Notes: a model not told the origin generated them from the letters alone. DNA of 33,235 nt from Ilumatobacteraceae bacterium (GCA_007117775.1 SKFX01000071.1:1-33235), one strand, 5' to 3'; positions 1-8,472 are shown, numbered from the stretch's first letter. Translations and numbers: made by a program.

Positions 1-492
1 AGCCCCGAGTGCGGTCCCGATCTGTAGCACCACCCACGCGAGTCCGATCGGTCCGATGATGCGCACCACCGCAGCGATCGGGCCGCCGACCTGTGAGATC
101 GCCACACTGGCCAGTGGCACACCGCCGAAGGGGAAAGCGAAGCGGACCGCTTCGACCAGTGCCAGCGCTGCGGGTCGGGCGATCACCCGCCATGGCCCGG
201 CCGGTCCAATGGCGACGGCGAACGCGTACATCACAGCGAACAACGCGGTGGCCACGAGATAGCCGGGGGCGGTCAGGAACCACATCCAGCCGAGGCCCAT
301 CGCCATCCATCCGAGGCCGAACGCGAACCCGATGCCGAAGCGTTGTCGGCTCGATGATCGTTGGCCGATGGCGATCTCGAGCAATGCGGCAGCGATGAAG
401 GCAAGCGGCCACCAACCCCATGGCGGCATGGCGAAGGCCAGTGAGGCGCCGGCTCCGAGCGCCAGCGCTGCGGCAGCCCACACAGCTCTCAT
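1..492 (-). CDS. lnt: Apolipoprotein N-acyltransferase, N-terminal part (truncated by window edge)
   Basis: Manual minus-strand translation from ATG at 492: MRAVWAAAALALGAGASLAFAMPPWGWWPLAFIAAALLEIAIGQ...GLGWMWFLTAPGYLV...ALVEAVRFAFPFGGVPLASVAISQVGGPIA; matches the Lnt N-terminal pattern. Open to position 1. Confidence 0.8.
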   Translation of the reverse strand, partial: MRAVWAAAALALGAGASLAFAMPPWGWWPLAFIAAALLEIAIGQRSSSRQRFGIGFAFGLGWMAMGLGWMWFLTAPGYLVATALFAVMYAFAVAIGPAGPWRVIARPAALALVEAVRFAFPFGGVPLASVAISQVGGPIAAVVRIIGPIGLAWVVLQIGTALGA

Positions 493-498
493 GGGAAC

Positions 499-1227
499 TC
501 AGTCGTCATCGGCTCCGGCATCGAGCCATGGATCGAGGTCCATGTCGGCGCCGGTGGCGGTGAGATCGCCGGCCGTCAATTCAGACACCAGATCGGCGAA
601 GACGACAATGCGTTCAGACACCGAACCGGGCGGGTGGCAGGCGAACAGGGTGGTGATCGCCTCGGGTGAGGACTCGATGATCCACAGCGATTCGGGGGTC
701 ACCACCATCACATCGCGCACCGCGTAGACGTGGACACCATCGGGCATGTGGTAGATGATCTCGTCACCGGCTTCGAGGCGATCGAGGTTGCGGAAGACCC
801 GGTTGTGGGCGGTGCGGTGGCCGGCGACGGCGGTATTGCCGAGTCGTCCCGGCTCCGCGCTGCCGGGCCAGTGGCCCGGGCCGATGTCGAGGGTGGTCAG
901 TCGGATCCCCTGATACAGCGTCGAGTCGACATCGATCGCCGGGATCTCGATCCGTCCGAACTCCACGAGTGGTTCCTCGCCGTACTCATCGGCCGGCACC
1001 GGGATCGGAGTCGGCAGAGTGGTCGTCGTGGTGGTCGTGGTGGTCGTGGTCGTCGTGGTCGTGGTCGTGGTGGTCGTGGTGGTCGCCGTTGTGGTGGTCG
1101 GCACATCGGTGGTGGCGCTCTGCGCGGCCGCCCCACAGGCGCTCAGTAGCACGGCGCCGGCCACGAAGGCAGCGGTGATCACGGTGGAGCGTGTGGCTCG
1201 CGAGGGGTGGTTCGCCATCGATGTCAT
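499..1227 (-). CDS. Class E-type sortase with lipobox-like N-terminus and poly-Thr linker
   Basis: ORF 242 aa; sortase features GNTAVAGHRTAHNRVFRNLDRL, GDEIIYHMPDGVHVYAV and catalytic-Cys region TTLFACHPPGS followed by SERIVVFADL. N-terminus VAGAVLLSACGAAAQS. Confidence 0.85.
   Translation of the reverse strand: MTSMANHPSRATRSTVITAAFVAGAVLLSACGAAAQSATTDVPTTTTATTTTTTTTTTTTTTTTTTTTTTLPTPIPVPADEYGEEPLVEFGRIEIPAIDVDSTLYQGIRLTTLDIGPGHWPGSAEPGRLGNTAVAGHRTAHNRVFRNLDRLEAGDEIIYHMPDGVHVYAVRDVMVVTPESLWIIESSPEAITTLFACHPPGSVSERIVVFADLVSELTAGDLTATGADMDLDPWLDAGADDD
1018..1083 (-). repeat. Low-complexity ACC/ACG tract encoding an uninterrupted Thr22 run in the sortase linker
   Basis: Irregular GGT/CGT triplets on + strand (ACC/ACG on -), then Ala (1084-1086) and four more Thr codons. 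Confidence 0.9.
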
Positions 1228-1305
1228 TCTGGCAGCACCTTCGGCTCGGCTGGTGCCAATCTCATCATTGCCGCGGATTCGATATTCGTTCAGTCGCCGA
1301 CGACG

Positions 1306-2676
1306 TCAGACCGTCAGGATGCCGACGGCGCGTTGGGCATCGCCCACACAGGCTGGGATGCCGATTCCGCGATAGCTGGCTCCGATGACCGCGAGCCCAG
1401 CGGGCAGGGCGGCATCGATCGCCGCCACCCACTCGTGATGGTGCGGACGGTATTGCGGGAAGGCTGTCGGCCAGCGGGTGATACGCACTGCGAGCGGCTC
1501 GAGATCGAGACCGAGATGGTCGTTGACCTCACCGATGGCGGTGTTGAGGATCGTGTCATCGTCGAGATGCTCGACGCTGGCGCCGTCGCGGCCGAGAGAG
1601 ATGCGTAGGATCTGACTCGCGTCGGGAGTGTTCCAATGGGCCCATTTCTGCGAACCGAACGAGACCGCAGTCACGAGTCGTTGGACCGGTTTGGGAACCA
1701 GATAGCCGCTGCGACCGTGCAGGCGCTCAGGCCACCGCATCCCATCGACGGCGACCGTCACGATGGTGACCCCGGCGGTCTCGGCCCGACCGAGGAGTGC
1801 AGACGCCTCAGGTCCAGCCGCAGCCAGGATCGAGGCCGCGGCGCCCGCCGGACAGGCGAGCAATACCCGATCGGCGAGTCGTCCGTCGACCGACCAGCGA
1901 TCACCGCTGCGTTCGATGGTCTCGACTGCGACCCCGGTGTGGATCTGCCCACCGGCGCTGCGGACATCGTTCGCAACGGCATCGACCAGGGCGCCCACAC
2001 CACCCAATGGGGTGGCGAAGATCGGGCCGGTCGACGCGGTCGCGGCGCGTCGCGCTCGGCGGCCGCCGAGGATCAGGCTGCGCGAGGAGTTGGCGAGCGC
2101 GGCCAGCTGTGGGACGGCGCGCAGGCTCATCGCATCGGTGTCAGCAGCGTAGATGCTTCCGATAAGCGCATCGACGAGCCGCTCATGCACCTCGTCGCCG
2201 AGCCGGGCGCGGCTGTAGGCGCCGAGGGAGTCCGTCGCCGTGGAGGTGCGGCCGAGCAATGGTTCGAGTGCAGCGCGAGCCTTGGCGCGCGCTGAGAGCA
2301 GGCGCGATGCGGCGAAAGGACGCAGATCGGTGGGGACCCCGAGCAGGAGACCATCAGGGATCGGATGCAGTGTCTGGGAACCGCGCGGGTACCACACCGC
2401 AGCGCGCGCTGAGGTCGGCGACACCAGATCCTCGCCGAGTCCGACGCGACCGGCAAGGCCGACTGCGGTCGGGATACGCGCCAGGAACGCATCGGCACCC
2501 TCATCGACGGCGCTGACACCGTGGAACGGTGATGTGGCGATATTGCCGCCGATGCGATCGGCGGATTCGAGCACCGTGACCTCGCTGATCCCGGCTGCCA
2601 GCAGGTGATGAGCCGCCGCCAGGCCGGTGATGCCAGCACCGATGACGATGGTGCTCTGCAGATCGGCAGCGGGCAT
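1306..2676 (-). CDS. hemY: Protoporphyrinogen/coproporphyrinogen oxidase (FAD-dependent)
   Basis: N-terminal dinucleotide-binding motif TIVIGAGITGLAAAHHLLAAG...ESADRIGGNIAT; C-terminal GASYRGIGIPACVGDAQRAV; next to hemH and hemE. Confidence 0.9.
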   Translation of the reverse strand: MPAADLQSTIVIGAGITGLAAAHHLLAAGISEVTVLESADRIGGNIATSPFHGVSAVDEGADAFLARIPTAVGLAGRVGLGEDLVSPTSARAAVWYPRGSQTLHPIPDGLLLGVPTDLRPFAASRLLSARAKARAALEPLLGRTSTATDSLGAYSRARLGDEVHERLVDALIGSIYAADTDAMSLRAVPQLAALANSSRSLILGGRRARRAATASTGPIFATPLGGVGALVDAVANDVRSAGGQIHTGVAVETIERSGDRWSVDGRLADRVLLACPAGAAASILAAAGPEASALLGRAETAGVTIVTVAVDGMRWPERLHGRSGYLVPKPVQRLVTAVSFGSQKWAHWNTPDASQILRISLGRDGASVEHLDDDTILNTAIGEVNDHLGLDLEPLAVRITRWPTAFPQYRPHHHEWVAAIDAALPAGLAVIGASYRGIGIPACVGDAQRAVGILTV

Positions 2677-2679
2677 GGC

Positions 2680-3630
2680 TCAGCCGTTTCGGTGCAGTTC
2701 GATCACTCGGTCGGCAAGTGCGCCGATCACCGCCGCGTCATCGTTCACACAGGCGGTCCGGTCGAAGGCCAGACCGCGTTCCTCGGCGTGCTGGCGCGCC
2801 TCGATGTCGAGGTCGTAGAGCACCTCGAGGTGGTCGGCGACGAATCCGCAGGCACTGATGATCACTCCGTCGGCAGCCTCAGATGATGCGAGATCATCGA
2901 TGACGTCCAAGATGTCGGGCCCGATCCATGGTTCCGGTGTGCGACCGGCGCTCTGCCAGGCGATTGACCAGTCCGACCATTCGTCGAGTCCGAGGCGTTC
3001 GGCGACGGCCATGGCGGTCGAGCGCAGTTCATCGGGATACGGATCCCCGCCGTCGATGATCCGCTGGGGGAGTGAATGCGCGGTGAACAGGACCTTGGTG
3101 TTGGGTGGTGCCGACTCGAGACGGGCGCGCAGGTCGTCGGCCAAGAAGTCCACGAACGCGTCTTCGGTGGCCCAGGACTCGACACCGTCCACGGTGATCG
3201 AATGGGGTTCGGCGGCGGTGCGGGCCCGGCCGAGGTATTGGCCGATCGAATAGCTGGAGAAGTGCGGGGCGAGGACCAGTCCGATGATGCGATCGAGGCC
3301 GCGCTCGGCGATGTCTGCCACGGCGGTCTCGATCATCGGTTCGGCATGTTTGAGTCCGAGGGTCACCCAGTACGTTCCAGGCGAACGTTGGTCGAGGGCC
3401 GCCTGCAATGCATCGCGCTGGGCCTCGGTGAGTTCGGCCAATGGCGAGATCCCGCCGATCGCCTCATAGCGTTCGACGAGTTCGGCGAGGGCCTCGGGTG
3501 TCGGCGGCCGGCCACGACGGATATCGGTGTAGTACTCCTCGATCTCATCGGGGTGCCGCGGGGTGCCGTATGCCATCAGCAGCACGGCGACGGTCGGGAC
3601 GGTCCCGGTGGTGGTCTCGGTTTCGGTCAT
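2680..3630 (-). CDS. hemH: Ferrochelatase (coproporphyrin/protoporphyrin ferrochelatase family)
   Basis: VAVLLMAYGTPRHPDEIEEYYTDIRRGRPPTPEAL, GLVLAPHFSSYSIGQY, LFTAHSLPQRIIDGGDPY and SACGFVADHLEVLYDLDIEA are ferrochelatase motifs. Confidence 0.95.
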   Translation of the reverse strand: MTETETTTGTVPTVAVLLMAYGTPRHPDEIEEYYTDIRRGRPPTPEALAELVERYEAIGGISPLAELTEAQRDALQAALDQRSPGTYWVTLGLKHAEPMIETAVADIAERGLDRIIGLVLAPHFSSYSIGQYLGRARTAAEPHSITVDGVESWATEDAFVDFLADDLRARLESAPPNTKVLFTAHSLPQRIIDGGDPYPDELRSTAMAVAERLGLDEWSDWSIAWQSAGRTPEPWIGPDILDVIDDLASSEAADGVIISACGFVADHLEVLYDLDIEARQHAEERGLAFDRTACVNDDAAVIGALADRVIELHRNG

Positions 3631-4688
3631 GGTGCGGTCCTTTCGTGTACCAGTTCGACGACGGCGGCGAGTACCTCGGGATCGGTGTCGGGTTGCACCC
3701 CGTGGCCGAGGTTGAAGATATGGCCCGGGTGGCTGTCGTTATCGGCCAGCACCGCTTCGGCTCCGGCGAGAGCGACCTCGGTTCCGGCCAGCACGAGGGC
3801 TGGATCCAGGTTCCCTTGGACCACCAGATCCGGGCCGAGTCGACGGCGCGCCGCCGCGATCGGCGTTCGCCAGTCGAGGCCCATCACCACCGGCCGGCCC
3901 GGTATCGCAGTCATCGCCTCATGCATCGCCTCGAGCAGGTGATCGCAGCCGATCCCGAACCCGATGCCGGCGACGTCGGGGTGTCGAACGGCGAGTTCAT
4001 CGAAGACCGTCCGGGTATGGGGCGCCACGAAGCGGCGATAATCGGCATCGCTGAGCGCGCCGGCCCATGAGTCGAACAATTGGAACGCCCGGGCGCCGTG
4101 GCGGAGTTGGATGTCGATGAACTCCAGCGACATCGCAGCCAGGTGTTCCATCAGCCGATGCCAGAGCACCTCATCGGAGTGCATCAACGCCTTGGTGTGC
4201 TGATAGGTGCGCGAGGGGCGGCCCTCGATGAGATAGCTCGCGATCGTGAACGGTGCACCGGCGAAAGCGAGGACCGGGACCTCGGCGGGGAGTTCAGCCA
4301 CCACCAACTCGACCGTGCGAGCCACATAGTCGACGTCCTCGGCCTGCAGCGATCGCAGCCGGTCGAGATCCGCCGCGCTGCGCAGCGGCCGTTCGGCCAC
4401 CGGGCCGGTGCCGGGGGCGACGTCGATGCCGAACCCGACGGCATGGGCTGGCACGACGATGTCGCTGAACAGCACCGCGGCGTCCACGCCATAGCGACGG
4501 TAGGGCTGCAGGGTGATCTCGGCGGCCACCTCGGGCCGCGTGATGGCCTCGAGGATCGATCCCTCACCGCGGATCGCCCGATACTCGGGCAGGCTCCGGC
4601 CCGCCTGACGCATGAACCAGACCGGGGTGTGCCGGACGCGCCGACCGGTGGCTGCGGCCAGGAACGGGGAGTCGGTCTGCAACGCCAT
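3627..4688 (-). CDS. hemE: Uroporphyrinogen decarboxylase (start set at MALQTDSPFL; ORF open to 4724)
   Basis: RRVRHTPVWFMRQAGRSLPEYR signature, FSDIVVPAHAVGFGIDVAPGTGPV, FAGAPFTIASYLIEGR, QGNLDPALV, FNLGHGVQPDTDPE. ATGA-type overlap with hemH. Confidence 0.95.
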   Translation of the reverse strand: MALQTDSPFLAAATGRRVRHTPVWFMRQAGRSLPEYRAIRGEGSILEAITRPEVAAEITLQPYRRYGVDAAVLFSDIVVPAHAVGFGIDVAPGTGPVAERPLRSAADLDRLRSLQAEDVDYVARTVELVVAELPAEVPVLAFAGAPFTIASYLIEGRPSRTYQHTKALMHSDEVLWHRLMEHLAAMSLEFIDIQLRHGARAFQLFDSWAGALSDADYRRFVAPHTRTVFDELAVRHPDVAGIGFGIGCDHLLEAMHEAMTAIPGRPVVMGLDWRTPIAAARRRLGPDLVVQGNLDPALVLAGTEVALAGAEAVLADNDSHPGHIFNLGHGVQPDTDPEVLAAVVELVHERTAP

Positions 4689-4801
4689 CGCCTCTGACGC
4701 TATCGCTGGTGGATCGGGCCTCATCAGAGGTCGCGTTCATGTGTCGGCGGAGCCCACCGTGGTTGGCGGAGTGGGCCGATAGCATCACTCAACTACCCGA
4801 A

Positions 4802-6937
4802 ATGAGCCAGCAACATCCTGAACTCGCCGCAGAACAGGCCTATGTCGATCATGCCTATGACTGCCTGGAACGGACCCGTGAAGCCGCGTGGCAGTTGCGG
4901 GACCTCACCGAGGCTGACCTCGGAGGCACCATGCAGGCGCGTTTTGAGCGCAATGCCTTCGATGAGAACCTGATTCGTCGGCTCACCGAACTCGATATCG
5001 GCGATGCGGCGCTCGTGTTCGGCCGGATCGATCGGATCGTGACCGAGGCCGCCGGTCAGGGCGCTCCAATCGGTGCTGATGCGGTGCCGGTCGATGGCAC
5101 TGAATCGTTCCATATCGGTCGACTCGCTGTGGCTGATGAGCGTTCTGAGCCGGTTGTGGTCGACTGGCGTGCCCCGGTGGCCGAGCCGTTCTATCGGGCG
5201 ACTGGCCGTGATCCGATGGGCATCGCCCGCCGACGCCATTTCGTCGTCGAGGGTCGCCGGGTGCTGGCGCTCGAGGACGAACTGTTCGGTGAGGGACATC
5301 TCGGCATCGGACATGATGAGGGTCTCGATGGTCGGGCACTGCGCGGCCATTCGACGCTGCTGGCATCTCTCGAGCGGGCCCGCACCGGTTCGCTCGGCGA
5401 CATCGTCGCCACCATCCAGGCTGAACAGGACGAGATCATTCGGGCTCCCCAGGCCGGTGTGCTCGTGGTCCAGGGTGGCCCGGGAACCGGCAAGACGGTG
5501 GTCGCGCTGCACCGCGCCGCTTACTTGCTCTACACCCACCGGTTCCCACTCGAGGACCAGGGCGTCCTCGTCATCGGGCCGAACCGGGTCTTCCTGCGCT
5601 ATATCGAGCGGGTCCTGCCGTCATTGGGTGAGGCCGGGGTCCATCAGGCGGTGCTCGCCGATCTGGTCCCAGATGTGGCCTTCGGCGGTCATGATCCCGA
5701 TGCGGTGGCGCGCTGCAAGGGTGATGCGGTGATGGCCAAGGTCATCGCCCGGGCGATCTCGCATCGTGAGCGACCGCTGCGCATCGAAGCCAAGATCCCG
5801 TTCCGGCACGGATTCGTCCGCGTCAGTGTGGAAGAGAGCATCCGGATCGTCAAGACGGCCCGTCGGCGCGCCCGTCACCATAACGCCGGGCGACGCCTCG
5901 TGGAGGCCGAACTGTGGGCGACGTTGGCCTCGTCATGGCGTGCCGGTGATGTCAGCGGGGCTGAGGTGCGCTCCGAGGTCCGTCGTGATCCCGTGGTGCG
6001 CGAGATCCTCGAGCGCATGTGGCCGGTGCTGACTCCAGCCGATCTGCTCCATGACCTGTTCGGTTCCGCGGCCCTGCTCCGCCTCGCCGGAGAGGGCCTC
6101 ATCGACGACCCGACCCTGCTCTGGCGCGAGCGCAGCGCCCATGTCGATGACGTGATCTGGTCACTCGATGATGTCGCGCTCTTGGATGAAGCCCGTGAGC
6201 TGCTCGGGCCGCGACTCGGACCGAAGGGCAGACCCGATGAGGCCGACGAGATCCGCACCTTCGGTCATATCGTCGTCGACGAGGTCCAGGACCTGACGCC
6301 GATGCAGTTGCGGATGCTGACGCGTCGATCGCTGAACGGGTCGATGACCATCGTTGGAGACATCGCACAGGCCACCGGGCCGCTCGCTCCCGACGATTGG
6401 GATGATGTGCTCGCACATCTGCCCGATCGCCGGCCGCCGCGTATCGTCGGGTTGTCGGTCGGCTATCGGATCCCAGCCCAGATCATGGATCTCGCTGTTG
6501 CGGTGATGATGGCGGCGACACCACAGTTGCGCCCGCCGAATTCGATCCGTGTCGGTGATGCGCCGCCGCGGATCCAGCGCGCCGATGACTTGGGTGATGC
6601 GGTGGTGGAGGCGGTCCGCGCCATGGCCGCTGAGGTGCCGACGGTTGCGGTCGTAGTTCCCGAGGAACTCGTGGAGGAGGTGTCGGCACGTCTCGATGCA
6701 GCCGGTGTCGACTACGGCTCAGCACGCGCCGCTGGACTGGATCGATCGATCACCGTGGTGCCGACCGGTGTGGTCAAGGGGCTCGAGATCGACGGTGTGG
6801 TGCTGGTTGAGCCGGCCGACGTCGTGCGCAGTCATACCCACGGTCTGCGGCTGTTGTATGTGGCGCTGACCCGAGCCACGCAGCGTCTCAGCATCGTGCA
6901 CGCCGAGGAGCTGCCCTCGGCGCTGCAGCCGGACTGA
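4802..6937 (+). CDS. helD: UvrD/Rep-like helicase of the HelD/HelR (RNA polymerase-associated) type
   Basis: AEQAYVDHAYDCLERTREAAWQL N-terminus, PVVVDWRAPVAEPFYRAT, Walker A VVQGGPGTGKTVVALHRAAYLLYTHR, HIVVDEVQDLTPMQLRML, C-terminal VALTRATQRLSIVH. ATG at 4802 preferred over upstream 4709. Confidence 0.85.
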   Translation: MSQQHPELAAEQAYVDHAYDCLERTREAAWQLRDLTEADLGGTMQARFERNAFDENLIRRLTELDIGDAALVFGRIDRIVTEAAGQGAPIGADAVPVDGTESFHIGRLAVADERSEPVVVDWRAPVAEPFYRATGRDPMGIARRRHFVVEGRRVLALEDELFGEGHLGIGHDEGLDGRALRGHSTLLASLERARTGSLGDIVATIQAEQDEIIRAPQAGVLVVQGGPGTGKTVVALHRAAYLLYTHRFPLEDQGVLVIGPNRVFLRYIERVLPSLGEAGVHQAVLADLVPDVAFGGHDPDAVARCKGDAVMAKVIARAISHRERPLRIEAKIPFRHGFVRVSVEESIRIVKTARRRARHHNAGRRLVEAELWATLASSWRAGDVSGAEVRSEVRRDPVVREILERMWPVLTPADLLHDLFGSAALLRLAGEGLIDDPTLLWRERSAHVDDVIWSLDDVALLDEARELLGPRLGPKGRPDEADEIRTFGHIVVDEVQDLTPMQLRMLTRRSLNGSMTIVGDIAQATGPLAPDDWDDVLAHLPDRRPPRIVGLSVGYRIPAQIMDLAVAVMMAATPQLRPPNSIRVGDAPPRIQRADDLGDAVVEAVRAMAAEVPTVAVVVPEELVEEVSARLDAAGVDYGSARAAGLDRSITVVPTGVVKGLEIDGVVLVEPADVVRSHTHGLRLLYVALTRATQRLSIVHAEELPSALQPD

Positions 6938-6953
6938 ATCGGTCACGCACCGC

Positions 6954-7460
6954 TCAGCCGGCAGCGCTGGCGCGCATCTCGAGCGCGATCCGTTGAGCCT
7001 TGGTGGCATCCGCGGGGCGGCGCCGCTCGACAGCGAGTGTGGCGAGGTCGACGGCCTGGGTGAAACCGTGGTGAAGTCCGGGTCGCTCGTCGATCAGGCG
7101 TGTCTCAAGCACCGCCCACAGCGAGAGGATGTCGTCGAGTCGACTGCGGTCGCCCACGGCGGCGTCATCGTCGAGACCTTGGAAGTTGACGACCAGTGCG
7201 TCGATGAGTTCGGTGAGCGAGGCCGTCTCCAGATCGCCGGTGAGGACATCGTCGACGCTGGGAGCATCCGGTGCCACGGCGATGGTGGTGCCGATGATCG
7301 AAGTGGTCGTGGTCGTGGCCAGATCGATCGTCTCGCCGCAGCTGACCGAGACGGTCACTGTGCCGACCGCCATGACCGACACTGCTGTTGCGACGCGCCA
7401 CCGTTGCGTGGTCGAGTGCCTCGAGCGTGCCGAGCGATGAGGCGACCCGACGTCGGTCAT
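6954..7460 (-). CDS. Small exported or lipid-anchored hypothetical protein with Thr-rich segment
   Basis: ORF from ATG 7460: MTDVGSPHRSARSRHSTTQRWRVATAVSVMAVGTVTVSVSCGETIDLATTTTTSIIGTT...; hydrophobic signal-like segment then Cys; start is 1 nt after the dtxR stop. Confidence 0.6.
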   Translation of the reverse strand: MTDVGSPHRSARSRHSTTQRWRVATAVSVMAVGTVTVSVSCGETIDLATTTTTSIIGTTIAVAPDAPSVDDVLTGDLETASLTELIDALVVNFQGLDDDAAVGDRSRLDDILSLWAVLETRLIDERPGLHHGFTQAVDLATLAVERRRPADATKAQRIALEMRASAAG

Positions 7461-7461
7461 C

Positions 7462-8121
7462 TCAGTTGGTGACGAGGATCCGCTCGCTGGCGAAGGACCC
7501 GACACCGATATGGCGGCCGTCGATCTCAACGGTGAGTGTGCCGTCGGGTGATGCGGCGGTGATGGTGCCAGCGCGGCCGGGCTGAATGGCGGCTGATTCG
7601 AGGAACTCGAGCAGGCCGGGGGTGAACTCGAGTTCTTCGGGGATCCGTGAGACGGTGAAGTTCGATCCGACTGCGAGTGTGGCGAGTGGCTTGGAGTCCG
7701 GATTCTCGTAATCCGATCCCGGAATCGGGTTGCCGTGCGGACAGGTGGTCGGGCTGCCGAGCATGCGGTCCATGGCCTCTTCCACCGACTGGCTCATGAT
7801 GTGTTCCCATTTGCCGGCCTCGTGGTGGGCCTCGGCCCAAGACAACTGCAAGACATCGGTCAAGAAGCGTTCGGCGATCCGGTGGCGCCGCACAACGCGC
7901 TCGGCGAGTTCGCGTCCGGATGCGGTGAGGGTGATGGTCCCGTCGTTGACGATGAGGCCCTCGGACTCGAGCCGGCGGATCATCTCTGAGACCGCCGGCC
8001 TGCTCACCTGGAGTCGTTCGGCGATGCGCGCCTGGATGACTTCGACGTCATCTTCATCGAGTTCGAAGATGCACTCGCAGTACTCCTCGAACGCCGGATG
8101 ATGTTCTCCGGGGGCGGGCAT
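7462..8121 (-). CDS. DtxR/IdeR/MntR-family metal-dependent transcriptional regulator
   Basis: YCECIFELDEDDVEVIQARIAERLQVSRPAVSEMIRRLESEGLI HTH; RHRIAERFLTDVLQLSWAEAHHEAGKWEHIMSQSVEEAMDRML; CPHGNPIPG motif. Confidence 0.95.
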   Translation of the reverse strand: MPAPGEHHPAFEEYCECIFELDEDDVEVIQARIAERLQVSRPAVSEMIRRLESEGLIVNDGTITLTASGRELAERVVRRHRIAERFLTDVLQLSWAEAHHEAGKWEHIMSQSVEEAMDRMLGSPTTCPHGNPIPGSDYENPDSKPLATLAVGSNFTVSRIPEELEFTPGLLEFLESAAIQPGRAGTITAASPDGTLTVEIDGRHIGVGSFASERILVTN

Positions 8122-8168
8122 GGAGCCATGTTACCCATCGGTGCGTGACGCTGCGTCGTGGTGCTGTG

Positions 8169-8213
8169 TCATGGTCAGGGGTCATGGTCGGGGGTCATGG
8201 TCGGGGGTCATGA
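8169..8213. repeat. 13-bp tandem repeat, about 3.4 units (tcatggtc[a/g]gggg)
   Basis: 8169-8181 tcatggtcagggg, 8182-8194 tcatggtcggggg, 8195-8207 tcatggtcggggg, then tcatga. Confidence 0.85.
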
Positions 8214-8262
8214 TTGGAAACCACGGTTGCGAGTGGCTCGGCGCCATGGCACACTTGTGGCG

Positions 8263-8313
8263 ATGCGTTCACTGGATTTCCGCCCAACCCTGACGGTAGT
8301 ACGCATCTCGTAG
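8263..8313 (+). CDS. Putative 16-aa leader peptide of the ilvBNC operon (MRSLDFRPTLTVVRIS)
   Basis: Manual translation ATG 8263 to TAG 8311-8313; carries Leu, Leu, Val, Val and Ile codons and ends at the base of tandem hairpins upstream of ilvB. Confidence 0.75.
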   Translation: MRSLDFRPTLTVVRIS

Positions 8314-8342
8314 CGCGCGCCTGGACATACCAGACGCGCGCT
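8312..8342 (+). promoter_or_regulatory. Leader hairpin (protector/pause-type) of the ilvB attenuator
   Basis: agcgcgcgcctgg-acata-ccagacgcgcgct: 12 of 13 positions pair (one C-A mismatch). Confidence 0.75.
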
Positions 8343-8343
8343 C

Positions 8344-8378
8344 ACAACCTCCCCACAAGGGAGGTTGTTTTCATTTTC
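8344..8378 (+). terminator. Intrinsic terminator/attenuator upstream of ilvB
   Basis: acaacctccc-cacaa-gggaggttgt perfect 10-bp stem followed by TTTCATTTT, about 95 nt before the ilvB ATG. Confidence 0.85.
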
Positions 8379-8472
8379 GGCCCAGAATGGATCCCTGACG
8401 GCGCCGAGCCCCGCAGATGAACCATCACATCAACACGACCATCCGAGTACTTCAGACAGGACAGGACAGGCA

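Noticed and set aside
1018-1098. CRISPR or minisatellite interpretation of the GGTCGT-rich tract
   Set aside because: No spacer/repeat structure; the tract is in-frame Thr codons of the sortase.
1019-1375. + strand ORF with poly-Val (MVVVVVV...)
   Set aside because: Antisense read of the sortase poly-Thr tract; no independent support.
1306-4688. Complete coproporphyrin-dependent heme operon
   Set aside because: hemE, hemH and hemY are present, but no ChdC/HemQ gene is visible in the window, so the pathway branch cannot be assigned from this window.
4709-4801. Rifamycin-associated element (RAE) upstream of helD that would support HelR-type rifamycin inducibility
   Set aside because: I could not recognise an RAE-like inverted repeat here; rifamycin resistance function is therefore not claimed.
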